A stretch of 64,000 bases of DNA from Actinomyces sp. 432. GTDB lineage: Bacteria > Actinomycetota > Actinomycetes > Actinomycetales > Actinomycetaceae. This document shows, one piece after another, positions 18,275 to 26,589 of this stretch. The notes beneath the pieces were generated by a model. It searched no databases. It saw nothing but the letters and a program-made list of their open reading frames with translations, and was not told the DNA's origin. Each line of letters begins with the position of its first letter. The stretch's first letter is position 1. Location: the NCBI RefSeq assembly GCF_009930875.1, contig NZ_CP025249.1, forward strand, positions 1,674,001 to 1,738,000. The letters run 5' to 3'. Both the position numbers and the translations under genes were made by a program.

Positions 18275-19141
18275 ATGACACTCAAGTCGCTTTCCACCTC
18301 CACGAGCTCGGGCACCGCGCCCATTGAAGTGGCTGAAGCCAGCGTGGTACTGGGATCCAGCCCCATTCTGGACGGGGTCGACCTGACGGTAGGCGCAGGT
18401 CAGTCGCTCGCGCTACTGGGCGCGAATGGCTCGGGCAAGTCGACCCTGGTAAAGGCGATCCTCGGCCTGGTGCCGACCTGCTCCGGATCGGTGCGCCTGT
18501 TCGGCCACGACGTTCGCGAGCGCCGCGCGGTGCCGTGGCAGCGAGTCGGTTATGTGCCACAGCGGGTGGGGGCCTCCTCCGGCGTGCCGGCGACGGCGCT
18601 GGAGGTGGTCCGCTCGGGCCTGCTGTCTCCCGGGCGCCCCTTCGCCGACCGCGGCCGTGCGGCCCGTCGGCGCGCCCTCGATGCTCTGGACGCCGTAGGC
18701 CTGGCCGACCGCGCGCAGGACCACGTGCAGGTGTTCTCCGGCGGACAGTCCCAGCGCGTGCTGATCGCCCGCGCCCTGGTGCGCTCTCCCGAGCTGCTGC
18801 TACTGGACGAGCCCCTAGCCGGGATTGACCGCGCCTCGCGTGCGGCGCTGGCGGTCACCCTGGACGACTTGCGCGCGCAGGGACTGACGCTGCTGACCGT
18901 CCTGCACGAGATGGGCGAGCTGGCGGATGTTGTTGAACGGGCGGTGGTGCTGTCAGAGGGGCGGGTGGTATTCGACGGGCCGCGGGAGGCGCTGGCCCAC
19001 GATCACGCCCGCCATGACGAGCTCGGCCACGACCGCCTGGACAACTGCGAGCACGAGCATGAACACGGCGCCACCGAGCCAACGGCCCACCACGCCCCGG
19101 TACTGACCACCTCCGTGCGGCAGGCAGGAGGCCTCCAGTGA
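18275..19141 (+). CDS. znuC: Zinc ABC transporter ATP-binding protein
   Basis: A 288-residue ABC ATPase that powers zinc uptake. Walker A is LLGANGSGKSTLVKAILGL, the signature is FSGGQSQRVLIARAL, and Walker B is LLLLDEPLAGIDR, with the H-loop in TVLHEMGELAD. The C-terminus is extended and rich in His, Asp and Glu (HDHARHDELGHDRL, EHEHEHG), likely another zinc-binding tail. Start ATG 18275 follows agaagga. It sits 31 bases after znuA and overlaps znuB by four bases (GTGA). Confidence 0.93.
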   Translation: MTLKSLSTSTSSGTAPIEVAEASVVLGSSPILDGVDLTVGAGQSLALLGANGSGKSTLVKAILGLVPTCSGSVRLFGHDVRERRAVPWQRVGYVPQRVGASSGVPATALEVVRSGLLSPGRPFADRGRAARRRALDALDAVGLADRAQDHVQVFSGGQSQRVLIARALVRSPELLLLDEPLAGIDRASRAALAVTLDDLRAQGLTLLTVLHEMGELADVVERAVVLSEGRVVFDGPREALAHDHARHDELGHDRLDNCEHEHEHGATEPTAHHAPVLTTSVRQAGGLQ

Positions 19142-20064
19142 ATGACTTTATGACCGCTCTTGGCCAGATGCTGGCCAGCCCGCTCATGCAGCGTGCTTAT
19201 ATCGTGGCCGTGCTGGTAGGGCTGTCCGCCCCGGTGGTGGGCACCTACCTGGTGCAGCGGGGCCTGGCACTGCTGGGCGACGGCATCGGGCACATCGCCC
19301 TGACCGGCGTGGCGCTCGGCTGGATCGCCGGCGCGGCCGCGAACGTCACCCCCCACGACGCCTGGGCCATTCCGGGGGCGATCATCGCCTCCGTGCTCGG
19401 CGCGGTGCTGATTGAGGTCATTCGCGCCCGCGGGCGCACCCGCGGCGACGTGGCCCTGGCGATCCTGTTCTACGGGGGCATCGCCGGCGGCGTGATCCTG
19501 ATCAAGCTGGCAGGCGGGACGACGACGAATCTCACCAGCTACCTGTTCGGCTCGATCGCGACCGTGTCAACCTCTGACACTTGGTTTACGGTGGTGCTCG
19601 CCGCCGTGGTACTAGCGGTGGGAATCGGCTTGCGCGGGCCACTGTTCGCGCTGTGCCACGACGAGGAGTTCGCCCGCTCGATCGGCCTGCCCACGGCCGC
19701 GCTGAACGTGACTGTGGCCGTGGTGGCGGCACTGACCGTATCCGTGTCCATGCGGGTGGTGGGCGCGCTGCTGGTCTCCGCAGTGATGATCGTTCCCGTG
19801 GCGATCGCCCAGCTGGTGTCATACTCCTTCGGACGCACCATGCACCTGGCCATGGTGATCGGCGTGGTCGCCTGCGTAGCCGGGCTGACCATCACGTATT
19901 TCCTGGCGGCCTCCCCGGGTGCCATGATCGTTGTGCTACTGGTGTGCACATACGCCGTTGTAGCGCTTGTCGGCGGGGTGGTGCGTGCCACCCGCTCCCG
20001 CCACGGTCGCCGCCAGGGAGGCGGCATGCGAATTGATTACGGACAACAGGAGGTGCCCGCATGA
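19138..20064 (+). CDS. znuB: Zinc ABC transporter permease
   Basis: A 308-residue membrane permease of the ABC-3 (ZnuB/MntB) family with about eight or nine hydrophobic helices. RAYIVAVLVGLSAPVVGTYLVQRGLALLGDGIGHIALTGVALG near the N-terminus contains the family-typical GDGIGH, and the middle carries SMRVVGALLVSAVMIVPVAIAQL. The GTG start overlaps the znuC stop. Met5 (ATG 19150) is an alternative. Its own stop overlaps the zur ATG, so all four genes are tightly coupled. Confidence 0.93.
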   Translation: MNDFMTALGQMLASPLMQRAYIVAVLVGLSAPVVGTYLVQRGLALLGDGIGHIALTGVALGWIAGAAANVTPHDAWAIPGAIIASVLGAVLIEVIRARGRTRGDVALAILFYGGIAGGVILIKLAGGTTTNLTSYLFGSIATVSTSDTWFTVVLAAVVLAVGIGLRGPLFALCHDEEFARSIGLPTAALNVTVAVVAALTVSVSMRVVGALLVSAVMIVPVAIAQLVSYSFGRTMHLAMVIGVVACVAGLTITYFLAASPGAMIVVLLVCTYAVVALVGGVVRATRSRHGRRQGGGMRIDYGQQEVPA

Positions 20065-20495
20065 GTGTCAACGCCACCAGGGGTAATGGAAATCCACCGC
20101 ATCACCGCGCTACCTGGCAGCGGGCTGCAGTGGCCGACATCCTGTCCCGCACCAACGAGTTCCGCTCCGCCCAGCAGATTCACGCCGCCCTGCAGGCGGA
20201 GGGCACCAAGGTGGGGCTGGCGACCGTCTACCGCAACCTGACGGCCCTGGCGGAGGCAGGCCAGGTGGACCAGATCCGCGGCACCGACGGTGAGGCGCTG
20301 TACCGGGAGTGCGAGCGCCCCGGGCACCACCACCACATCGTGTGCCGCTCCTGCGGTCGCACGGTGGAGGTCGCCGGGGACGAGCTGGAGGAGTGGATCC
20401 GCCGAGTCTCCGCCGAGCAGGGCTTCACGGACATGCAGCACACAGTGGAGTTCTTCGGCCTGTGCCCCGCCTGCTCCCGAGACCGGCACCAGTAA
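20061..20495 (+). CDS. zur: Fur-family zinc uptake regulator
   Basis: A 144-residue Fur-family repressor. The N-terminal winged helix (QRAAVADILSRTNEFRSAQQIHAAL) is followed by GLATVYRNLTALAE, the DNA-recognition segment. The C-terminal dimer domain has the metal motifs HHHHIVCRSCGRTVEV and FGLCPACSRD, two CxxC pairs for structural zinc. Its place as the last gene of the znu operon makes zinc the likely signal and the operon its likely target. The last codons and the stop lie inside the first unit of a 23-bp tandem repeat (20467-20558), so the repeat sets the C-terminus SRDRHQ. Confidence 0.93.
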   Translation: MSVNATRGNGNPPHHRATWQRAAVADILSRTNEFRSAQQIHAALQAEGTKVGLATVYRNLTALAEAGQVDQIRGTDGEALYRECERPGHHHHIVCRSCGRTVEVAGDELEEWIRRVSAEQGFTDMQHTVEFFGLCPACSRDRHQ

Positions 20496-20558
20496 CACAC
20501 CCAGACCGGCACTTGTTACGTACCGAGACCGGTAGACGTTACGTGCCGAGTTCGGTAG
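20467..20558. repeat. Copy 2 of the dispersed 23-bp tandem repeat, four units
   Basis: Four units of exactly 23 bp ending at 20489, 20512, 20535 and 20558 (each ending accggcac, accggtag or ttcggtag), followed by aagtagcgcc. The first unit overlaps the 3' end of zur. The array fills the gap between convergent zur and uppS. Confidence 0.8.
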
Positions 20559-20575
20559 AAGTAGCGCCGCGGTGC

Positions 20576-21406
20576 TTAGGCGCCGGCGACCCGCTCGACG
20601 GCGCCGCCGAAGCGGCGCTCGCGGTGCGCGTAGGCCTCGCAGGCGCGCCACAGCTCGGTGCGGTCGAACTCGGGCCAGGGCAGGTCGGAGAAGTACAGCT
20701 CCGCGTAGGCCGAGGACCACATCAGGAAGTTGCTGGTGCGCTGCTCCCCGCCGGTACGGATCAGCAGGTCCACGTCCCGCATGTGTGGGGAGTACAGGTA
20801 GCGCTGCACGGTCTTCTCGTTGATCGACGCCGCCCGCAGCCGCCCGGCCTCCACGTCGCGGGCCATGGCGCGCGCGGCGTCGGCGAGCTCGGCGCGGCCG
20901 CCGTAGTTCAGGCACATGTTCAGCACCATGGTGTCGTTCCCGGCGGTGATGCGCTCGGAGCGACGTACCTCCTTGAGCACCGATTTCCACAGCTTCGGCT
21001 CGCGCCCCACCCAGTTCACTCGCACGCCCCAGGCCAGCAGGTCGTCGGTCTGGGCGCGCAGCACCGTGCGAGTGAAGCCCATGAGAAAGCGCACCTCGGC
21101 GGGTGAGCGCTTCCAGTTCTCCGTGGAGAAGGCGTACACGCTGAGTTCCTTCACCCCCAGCTCGACGGCGCCAGCGATCACGTCCATCATGGTCGACTCC
21201 CCCACCCGGTGCCCCTCGGTGCGGGGCAGGCCGCGCGCATTGGCCCAGCGGCCGTTGCCGTCCATGACGCAGGCGACATGCGCGGGCACGGACGCCGGGT
21301 CGAGAGCCGGCGGGGTCAGGCCCTGGCGGTGCAGGGGGACGACGTCGAGCGGGCGAGGATCGGAGCCGCCCCCGACGGCGGGAGCGGCGTCGGTAGCGTC
21401 AGGCAT
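20576..21406 (-). CDS. uppS: Isoprenyl transferase (undecaprenyl-diphosphate synthase type)
   Basis: A 276-residue cis-prenyltransferase that makes the polyprenyl diphosphate lipid carrier for cell-wall sugars. The substrate motif HVACVMDGNGRWANARGLPR (catalytic Asp in MDGNGRW), the central YAFSTENWKRSPAEV and the late RTGGEQRTSNFLMWSSAYAELYF are all diagnostic. The N-terminus has about 35 extra Pro/Asp-rich residues. It lies one base downstream of recO on the same strand (recO stops at 21408), an arrangement common in actinobacteria. Confidence 0.95.
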   Translation of the reverse strand: MPDATDAAPAVGGGSDPRPLDVVPLHRQGLTPPALDPASVPAHVACVMDGNGRWANARGLPRTEGHRVGESTMMDVIAGAVELGVKELSVYAFSTENWKRSPAEVRFLMGFTRTVLRAQTDDLLAWGVRVNWVGREPKLWKSVLKEVRRSERITAGNDTMVLNMCLNYGGRAELADAARAMARDVEAGRLRAASINEKTVQRYLYSPHMRDVDLLIRTGGEQRTSNFLMWSSAYAELYFSDLPWPEFDRTELWRACEAYAHRERRFGGAVERVAGA

Positions 21407-21407
21407 G

Positions 21408-22157
21408 TCAGGCCCTTTCTACGAGGGAGAGTGAACGCAGGCGCCGTTCCAGGTGCCAGGTCAGGTAGGCGGACACGCATCCGGATGCCTCGGCGCGCTC
21501 GCGCGGGCTGGAGGCATCGGCCAGCTCCCAGTTCCCCGAGAGCAGTGCGCCGAGCAGCGCCATGGCACCCGGCTCGACGTCGACGGAGCCGGCGGGTCGG
21601 CAGGCGGAGCAGACGGCACCGCCCGCCTGTACGTGGAAGGCGGTGTGGGGGCCTGGGGCGCCGCAGCGGGCGCAGTCGTAGCAGGAGGGCGCCCAGCCGG
21701 CCAGGGCCAGGGCCCGCAGCAGGTAGGAGTCCAGCACCAGACCGGGCGCGTGACGGCGTCGCGCCAACGCGGACAACGCCCCGTACAGCAGCAAGAACTG
21801 CTGGGGGGAGTCGGTGGTGCCCAGGTCGCCGTCGTCCTGCGTGAGGCGCTCGGCGGTCTCCGCCATGGTCTCGGCGCAGGTGAACATGGCGTAGTCGGCG
21901 GCGATGTTACGGCCGAACGGATCGATGGTCTCCACCTGGGTAACCACGTCCAGGCTGCGCCCGGCGTGCAGCTGCACGTCAATCATGGAGAAGGGCTCCA
22001 GGCGCGCACCGAAGCGCGAGGTGGTGCGGCGCACTCCCTTGGCGACGGCGCGCACCTGCCCGTGGGCGCGGGTGAGCATGACGACGATGCGGTCCGCCTC
22101 GCCCAGCTTGTAGGTGCGCAGGACGATGGCCTCGTCCCGGTAGAGCCTCTCCCCCAA
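21408..22157 (-). CDS. recO: DNA repair protein RecO
   Basis: A 249-residue RecO, the recombination mediator that helps load RecA with RecR. The OB-fold N-terminus reads [20 protein letters not shown], then [19 protein letters not shown]. The C-terminal part has the Cys cluster [11 protein letters not shown] and GGAVCSAC. I place the start at TTG 22157 (LGERLYRDE), 11 bases after the leuA stop. The same frame stays open far upstream through leuA, but that is an overlap shadow, not a longer RecO. The TTG start is moderately sure. Confidence 0.9.
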   Translation of the reverse strand: MGERLYRDEAIVLRTYKLGEADRIVVMLTRAHGQVRAVAKGVRRTTSRFGARLEPFSMIDVQLHAGRSLDVVTQVETIDPFGRNIAADYAMFTCAETMAETAERLTQDDGDLGTTDSPQQFLLLYGALSALARRRHAPGLVLDSYLLRALALAGWAPSCYDCARCGAPGPHTAFHVQAGGAVCSACRPAGSVDVEPGAMALLGALLSGNWELADASSPRERAEASGCVSAYLTWHLERRLRSLSLVERA

Positions 22158-22168
22158 CGGCGCCCCTG

Positions 22169-23947
22169 TCAGCGCATAGCGCGGTTGACGGCGGATATCA
22201 CGGCCTTGAAGGAGGCAGTGGTGATGGAGGGGTCGATGCCCACGCCCCACAGGACCTGACCACCGACCTCGCACTCGACGTAGCAGGCGGCGCGGGCGTC
22301 GCGGCCCTCGCTTAGGGCGTGCTCGGCGTAGTCGAGGATGCGCACCTGTACACCGGTCTGCTCCAGGGCGGTGACGAAGGCATCCAGCGGGCCGGAGCCG
22401 GATGCGGTCAGCAGCTTGCGCTCGTCGCCGTCGGAGATGGTGACGGTAAGGATGGACTCGTCGTCGCCGACCGCGGTGAGTGTGGCGCCCTTGAGGCTGT
22501 AGCGGCCCCAGGTGGGCAGGTCGGCGCCGGGTGCCGCCGAGGCCGGCAGGTACTCGTCGGCGAAGATCGACCACAGCTCGTTGGCGTCGACCTCGCCGCC
22601 GAAGGTGTCGGTGTGGCGCTGGACGATGTTGGAGAACTCGATCTGCAGGCGGCGCGGCAGATCCAGGTTGTGGGTGGTGCGCAGCAGGTAGGACACCCCG
22701 CCCTTGCCGGACTGGGAGTTCACCCGCACCACGGCCTCGTAGGAGCGGCCCACATCGTGCGGGTCGATGGGCAGGTAGGGCATGGACCAGGGCACGGCCA
22801 CGTCCGCCTCGGCCTCGGTCAGTCCCTCGGCGGTCTTGGCGGCGACCTTCTCGGCGCGTGCGGCGAAGCCCTTCTTGATGGCGTCCTGGTGAGAGCCGGA
22901 GAAGGAGGTGTAGACGAGCTCGCCGGCGTAGGGGGTGCGCGGGGGCACGTCCATCTGGGTGGAGTGCTCGACGACGCGGCGCACCTCGTCGATGTCGGAT
23001 AGGTCGAGCATGGGGTCGATGCCCTGGCTGAACAGGTTCAGGGCGAGGGTGACCAGGTCGACGTTGCCGGTGCGCTCGCCGTGGCCGAACAGGCAGCCCT
23101 CCACGCGGTCGGCCCCGGCGAGCACGCCGAGTTCGGCGGCGGCGATGCCGGAACCGCGGTCGTTGTGGTTGTGGATGGACAGGCACACGGCGTCGCGGTG
23201 GGAGAGGTTGCGGCTCATCCACTCGATCTGGTCGGCGTAGACATTGGGGGTGGCGCGCTCGACGGTGGCGGGCAGGTTGAGGATGATCTCGCGGTCGCCC
23301 TCGGGCTGCCACACGCCCATGACGGCCTCGCACACCTCCAGGGAGTACTCGCGCTCGGTGTCCACGAAGATCTCCGGGGAGTACTCGTAGCCGAAGATGG
23401 TGTCATCGGTGAGCACCTTCTCGGCACGTGCCATTACCTGGCGGGTGCCTTCGACGGCGAGTTCGCGGATGTCGTCCTTGCCCATGCGGAAGACGACCTC
23501 GCGGAACAGCGGGGACAGGGCGTTGTACAGGTGGACGGTGGCGCGCGGCGCGCCGACGCAGGCGTCCAGGGTGCGGTCAATCAGGTCCTCGCGGGACTGG
23601 GTCAGCACCGAGATGGTCACGTCCTCGGGGATGGCGTCGTCCTCCACCAGGGAGCGCACGAAGTCGTAGTCGGTCTGGGAGGCGGCGGGGAAGCCGACCT
23701 CGATCTCCTTGAAGCCCATGCGCACCAGCAGGTCGAAGATGGCGCGCTTGGCGGCGGGCCCCATGGGCTCGATGAGGGACTGGTTGCCGTCGCGCAGATC
23801 GGTGCTCAGCCAGCGGGGGGCGTGGGTGATGCGGTTGTTCGGCCAGGTGCGGTCCGGCAGGGAGACGTCAACCGTGTCGAGGAAGGGCCGGTACTTGGTG
23901 AAGGGCATGCCGGAGGGCTGCTGTGGTGCGGGGCGGGCGGTACGCAT
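22169..23947 (-). CDS. leuA: 2-isopropylmalate synthase (type 2)
   Basis: A 592-residue enzyme of the actinobacterial/fungal type that condenses acetyl-CoA with 2-oxoisovalerate, the first step of leucine synthesis. The HMGL-like TIM barrel starts [18 protein letters not shown] (metal-binding Asp in LRDGNQ) and carries the metal site [10 protein letters not shown] linker and the C-terminal regulatory dimer domain (about 460-590) that senses leucine follow. cagga precedes the ATG. The long leader upstream encodes a Leu-Leu-Leu peptide with alternative hairpins, so expression is probably controlled by attenuation. recO follows closely. Confidence 0.96.
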   Translation of the reverse strand: MRTARPAPQQPSGMPFTKYRPFLDTVDVSLPDRTWPNNRITHAPRWLSTDLRDGNQSLIEPMGPAAKRAIFDLLVRMGFKEIEVGFPAASQTDYDFVRSLVEDDAIPEDVTISVLTQSREDLIDRTLDACVGAPRATVHLYNALSPLFREVVFRMGKDDIRELAVEGTRQVMARAEKVLTDDTIFGYEYSPEIFVDTEREYSLEVCEAVMGVWQPEGDREIILNLPATVERATPNVYADQIEWMSRNLSHRDAVCLSIHNHNDRGSGIAAAELGVLAGADRVEGCLFGHGERTGNVDLVTLALNLFSQGIDPMLDLSDIDEVRRVVEHSTQMDVPPRTPYAGELVYTSFSGSHQDAIKKGFAARAEKVAAKTAEGLTEAEADVAVPWSMPYLPIDPHDVGRSYEAVVRVNSQSGKGGVSYLLRTTHNLDLPRRLQIEFSNIVQRHTDTFGGEVDANELWSIFADEYLPASAAPGADLPTWGRYSLKGATLTAVGDDESILTVTISDGDERKLLTASGSGPLDAFVTALEQTGVQVRILDYAEHALSEGRDARAACYVECEVGGQVLWGVGIDPSITTASFKAVISAVNRAMR

Positions 23948-23981
23948 GAGTCTGGGTTCTCCTGAGCAGATGTGCTGGTTG

Positions 23982-24007
23982 CCGGCGCCGGAGCCCGGCG
24001 CGCCGGG
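23982..24007 (-). terminator. Candidate attenuator hairpins upstream of leuA
   Basis: Two adjoining perfect palindromes, ccggcgccgg (23982-23991) and cccggcgcgccggg (23994-24007), can also pair with each other. They lie 35-60 bases before the leuA ATG and after the leader peptide. No T-run follows, so they could act by transcription stop or by masking translation. Confidence 0.5.
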
Positions 24008-24052
24008 GTGGCTGGCTACGCGAAGTTAGCCGCGGTCGGGGTGCCGGCCTGT

Positions 24053-24112
24053 TCAGGCCCCGCCGCGGCGACTAAGCAGGAGGTTCCGCTCCCGGACCGA
24101 GGTCGCGCGCAC
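24053..24112 (-). CDS. leuL: Leucine leader peptide upstream of leuA
   Basis: A 19-codon reading frame on the leuA strand, GTG start at 24112, TGA at 24053-24055: VRATSVRERNLLLSRRGGA. The three consecutive leucine codons are CTC CTG CTT. Directly around it are alternative stems: gccgcggcgggg (24058-24069 on the plus strand complement) can pair with 24029-24041, and a 6-bp stem-loop straddles the stop codon (24046-24059). This is the layout of a leucine attenuator, in which ribosome stalling at Leu codons chooses the fold. leuA attenuators with leader peptides are known in actinobacteria. No good ribosome-binding site is visible, so it may be leaderless. Confidence 0.65.
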   Translation of the reverse strand: MRATSVRERNLLLSRRGGA

Positions 24113-24229
24113 GGGGACACCGTACCGCGAATCCGCCGCTCCGCCACGCCAGGTCACAGTGTGGACGGCGCGACGACGAGCAGCTCTCGCAACTCACGGC
24201 CACAGCACCCGTCATCATCACACGCAATA

Positions 24230-24247
24230 TGTAGTAGGTCTGCTACA
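24230..24247. promoter_or_regulatory. 18-bp operator-like palindrome before an ABC operon
   Basis: tgtagtaggtctgctaca is an inverted repeat (TGTAGnAG-GT-CTnCTACA) 33 bases before the ATPase ATG at 24280. Half-sites TGTAG...CTACA resemble operators of GntR/YtrA-type regulators of ABC exporters. No GntR gene is nearby, but an XRE regulator ends the operon. Either could bind here. Confidence 0.55.
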
Positions 24248-24279
24248 TTCAGTAGCGCACCTACCAGGAAGGACCGGAC

Positions 24280-25215
24280 ATGTCCCCTGCCCCACCCGTG
24301 ATTAGCGCCCAGGGTGTCGGATTCGCCTATGGCAAGCACCCCGTATTGCACGACGTCAGCCTCACGGTCCAGCCCGGCGAGGTGGTCTGCCTGCTCGGCC
24401 CCAACGGCGTCGGCAAGACCACGCTCGTGGAGAACCTGCTCGGCTCACTGCGCCCGCACGCGGGCAGCGTCCGCGTCTTCGGTACGGATCCGCGCCGCAC
24501 GGATGCAGCCTTCTGGGCGCGGATCGGGCTGGTGCAGCAGAACTGGACCGATCACGCCAAGTGGCGGGTGAAGGACCAGCTGGAATGGATTCGCTCCATG
24601 CTGCTGACCGCGACGACGCGGGTGGCCACGGCGGCTGAGGTGCTCGACGCCGTGGGGCTGGCGGACAAGGCCGATTCCCGCCTCTCCCGGCTTTCGGGAG
24701 GGCAACGCCGCACGCTTGACTTCGCGGCGGCGCTGTTGGGTCACCCCGAGCTGCTAATTCTCGACGAGCCGACGACGGGGCTTGACCCCGTCTCCAAGAC
24801 GCGTCTGCACGACCTGATCATGGAGCGGGTGGACGACGCGGCCACCGTACTGATGACCACACATGACCTCTCCGAGGCGGAGCGCCTGGCCTCGCGGGTC
24901 GTCATCATGGCGGCGGGCCGGATCATCGCCGAAGGCACCGTCACCGAGTTGCGTGAGCGCATCGGCCGGGAGGCCGAGGTGACCTGGATGCAGGATGGCG
25001 AGCGCCATGTGCATGCCACCGCAGCTCCGGAGCGCTTCCTGCAACAGCTGGACCTGGACGCGATCAGCGAGTTGACGGTCACTCGCCCCACTCTGGAAGA
25101 GGCCTACCTCGCCCTGGTCTCCCAGCCCGCGGACGCCGGACAAAGCAGCACGGATCACTTGGCCATCCGGAGTGATTCGGCAACCACCCCTAGCGCCAAG
25201 GAGCCCAGGCCATGA
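24280..25215 (+). CDS. ABC-2 exporter ATP-binding protein
   Basis: A 311-residue ATPase of the drug/bacteriocin export type. Walker A is LLGPNGVGKTT (39-49), the signature is LSGGQRRTLDFAAAL, and Walker B is LLILDEPTTGLDP, with the H-loop in MTTHDLSEAE. The C-terminal 80 residues are an accessory domain usual for ABC-2 ATPases, ending in a disordered tail. ATG 24280 is preceded by aggaagga. It overlaps the permease start by four bases (ATGA). A palindromic operator candidate lies just upstream. The substrate is unknown. Confidence 0.9.
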   Translation: MSPAPPVISAQGVGFAYGKHPVLHDVSLTVQPGEVVCLLGPNGVGKTTLVENLLGSLRPHAGSVRVFGTDPRRTDAAFWARIGLVQQNWTDHAKWRVKDQLEWIRSMLLTATTRVATAAEVLDAVGLADKADSRLSRLSGGQRRTLDFAAALLGHPELLILDEPTTGLDPVSKTRLHDLIMERVDDAATVLMTTHDLSEAERLASRVVIMAAGRIIAEGTVTELRERIGREAEVTWMQDGERHVHATAAPERFLQQLDLDAISELTVTRPTLEEAYLALVSQPADAGQSSTDHLAIRSDSATTPSAKEPRP

Positions 25216-26063
25216 CCTCCACTCGATCTTTGCCCCTGTCCGTACTACGCGCAGCGGCGCGTCAGGCCTACGGCGACCTGCGCCCGAGCATCGTGGGAGC
25301 CGGAGCGACGTCCATCCTGTTTACGGTGGCCGCCATATTGGTCGTCTCCCGGATAAGCGACGGCCCACTCAGCGGACTCGACTCAACCAGTGCCTTCGGC
25401 ACCATGTTCGCGGCCGGCGCCGTCGGCGGCTTCGCCAGTCTCGTCATGATGCAGATTGGAGCGGAGACCTATACCGATCGCATCGGGGGCGCACTGCTGC
25501 GGGTGCGCATCCTCCCGCACGGACCGCTCACCTGGGCGATCGGCAAGACGCTGTCCACCGTGGTGCTGGTGTTCCTCATGCAGGCGATGATCCTTGTAGG
25601 GACTGTCCTGTTCATTGCTGTCACGATGCCCTCCACCGGAACGACGTTGCTCTGTCTGCTTATTGCCGCGCTGGCCTCGTTGGCGTGCGCGCCGCTCGGG
25701 TTCTTCCTCAGCGTGTTCATCCGCGGCGTTTACAGTTACATGGTGAACATGGTGATCTGCCTGGTGCTGTTCGTGGCCGGTTGCTGCTACCCGACCTCCG
25801 CGCTGCCGGGCTGGGTGCAGGGCATTCAGATGGTGCTGCCGACCTACTGGTCCGGGCACCTGACCCGCTGGGCGCTAGTGGGCGATCCGTCCTGGGAGAT
25901 CGGCGGCAGCTTCCACCCGGCGCTGGCCGTCGCGGTGCTGCTGGCCTGGATCGTCGTCGGCTTCGGGCTGGTGCCGCCGGTCATTCGCCGCAGCTTCCGC
26001 AAGGAGACGATCGGCGGGCTGAATCGCACCCAGTCGACGATCCGCTCGCAGACTGGGCTGTGA
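25212..26063 (+). CDS. ABC-2 exporter permease
   Basis: A 283-residue ABC-2 membrane protein with six hydrophobic helices. A first helix lies near 33-50 and the main helices between 70 and 260, for example TVVLVFLMQAMILVGTVLFIAV and MVNMVICLVLFVAGCCYPTSALPGW, the latter being the family-typical proline-containing re-entrant region. It is translationally coupled to the ATPase upstream and ends one base before the XRE regulator gene, so the three form one operon. Confidence 0.9.
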   Translation: MTSTRSLPLSVLRAAARQAYGDLRPSIVGAGATSILFTVAAILVVSRISDGPLSGLDSTSAFGTMFAAGAVGGFASLVMMQIGAETYTDRIGGALLRVRILPHGPLTWAIGKTLSTVVLVFLMQAMILVGTVLFIAVTMPSTGTTLLCLLIAALASLACAPLGFFLSVFIRGVYSYMVNMVICLVLFVAGCCYPTSALPGWVQGIQMVLPTYWSGHLTRWALVGDPSWEIGGSFHPALAVAVLLAWIVVGFGLVPPVIRRSFRKETIGGLNRTQSTIRSQTGL

Positions 26064-26064
26064 G

Positions 26065-26289
26065 ATGTCCGGAGATGTCGTTCACAACCGCATCGCCGTG
26101 CTGCGCGCGGACCGCAGGGTCAGCCGCCGGCAGCTGGCGGAGGCGCTCGGCGTGCACTACCAGACGGTCGGCTATCTGGAGCGCGGCGAGTACGCCCCGT
26201 CGCTTTACCTGGCGCTGCGCATCGCCCGCTACTTCGATGTGCCCGTGGAATCGGTGTTCTCCCTGGAGGAGTTCCCGCCCCTGGCCTGA
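26065..26289 (+). CDS. Small XRE-family transcriptional regulator
   Basis: A 74-residue protein that is almost only a helix-turn-helix domain: RIAVLRADRRVSRRQLAEAL, then GVHYQTVGYLERGEYAPSLY, then LRIARYFDVPVESVF. This compact form (YozG-like) often sits in operons with ABC-2 exporters and controls them. Only one base separates it from the permease stop. It probably autoregulates the operon, possibly through the palindrome at 24230-24247. Confidence 0.88.
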   Translation: MSGDVVHNRIAVLRADRRVSRRQLAEALGVHYQTVGYLERGEYAPSLYLALRIARYFDVPVESVFSLEEFPPLA

Positions 26290-26358
26290 ACACAACACCG
26301 GCACACCGGTTCTGCCACCAGACTGCCACCGTTTAGCGACTAGCGGTAGTTGTTGGGT

Positions 26359-26589
26359 ATGAAAGTCAGTGTGAGCCTGAGCGAGGCGGATCTAGCACTC
26401 CTAGACGAGTACGTGAGCCAGGAAGGTCTTCCTTCAAGATCCGCGGGAGTCCAAACGGCTATACGTCGTCTTCACCGGGAGAATTTGCGCGATGCCTACA
26501 TGGAAGCCTGGAGGGACTGGGCGGATTCCCCAGACTCATCCGAATGGGACATGACAGTCGCCGACGGGGACGATGATGCTGCGCGGTGA
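26359..26589 (+). CDS. Ribbon-helix-helix antitoxin
   Basis: A 76-residue protein. The N-terminal ribbon-helix-helix domain is MKVSVSLSEADLALLDEYVS, then GLPSRSAGVQTAIRRLH. The acidic C-terminal tail (DSSEWDMTVADGDDD) would wrap the toxin. ATG 26359 is preferred over an in-frame TTG at 26350. It overlaps the MazF-type toxin gene by 17 bases. Upstream lies accgtttagcgactagcggt, a weak inverted repeat that could be the autoregulatory operator. Confidence 0.85.
   Translation: MKVSVSLSEADLALLDEYVSQEGLPSRSAGVQTAIRRLHRENLRDAYMEAWRDWADSPDSSEWDMTVADGDDDAAR

Noticed and set aside
20467..20558. Rho-independent terminator for zur/uppS
   Set aside because: The units are direct repeats and do not form one dominant stem-loop.
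21408..23333. One long frame joining recO with sequence inside leuA (641 codons)
   Set aside because: The upstream 390 codons overlap the intact leuA gene in another frame and are Arg/Pro/His-rich. RecO begins near 22157.
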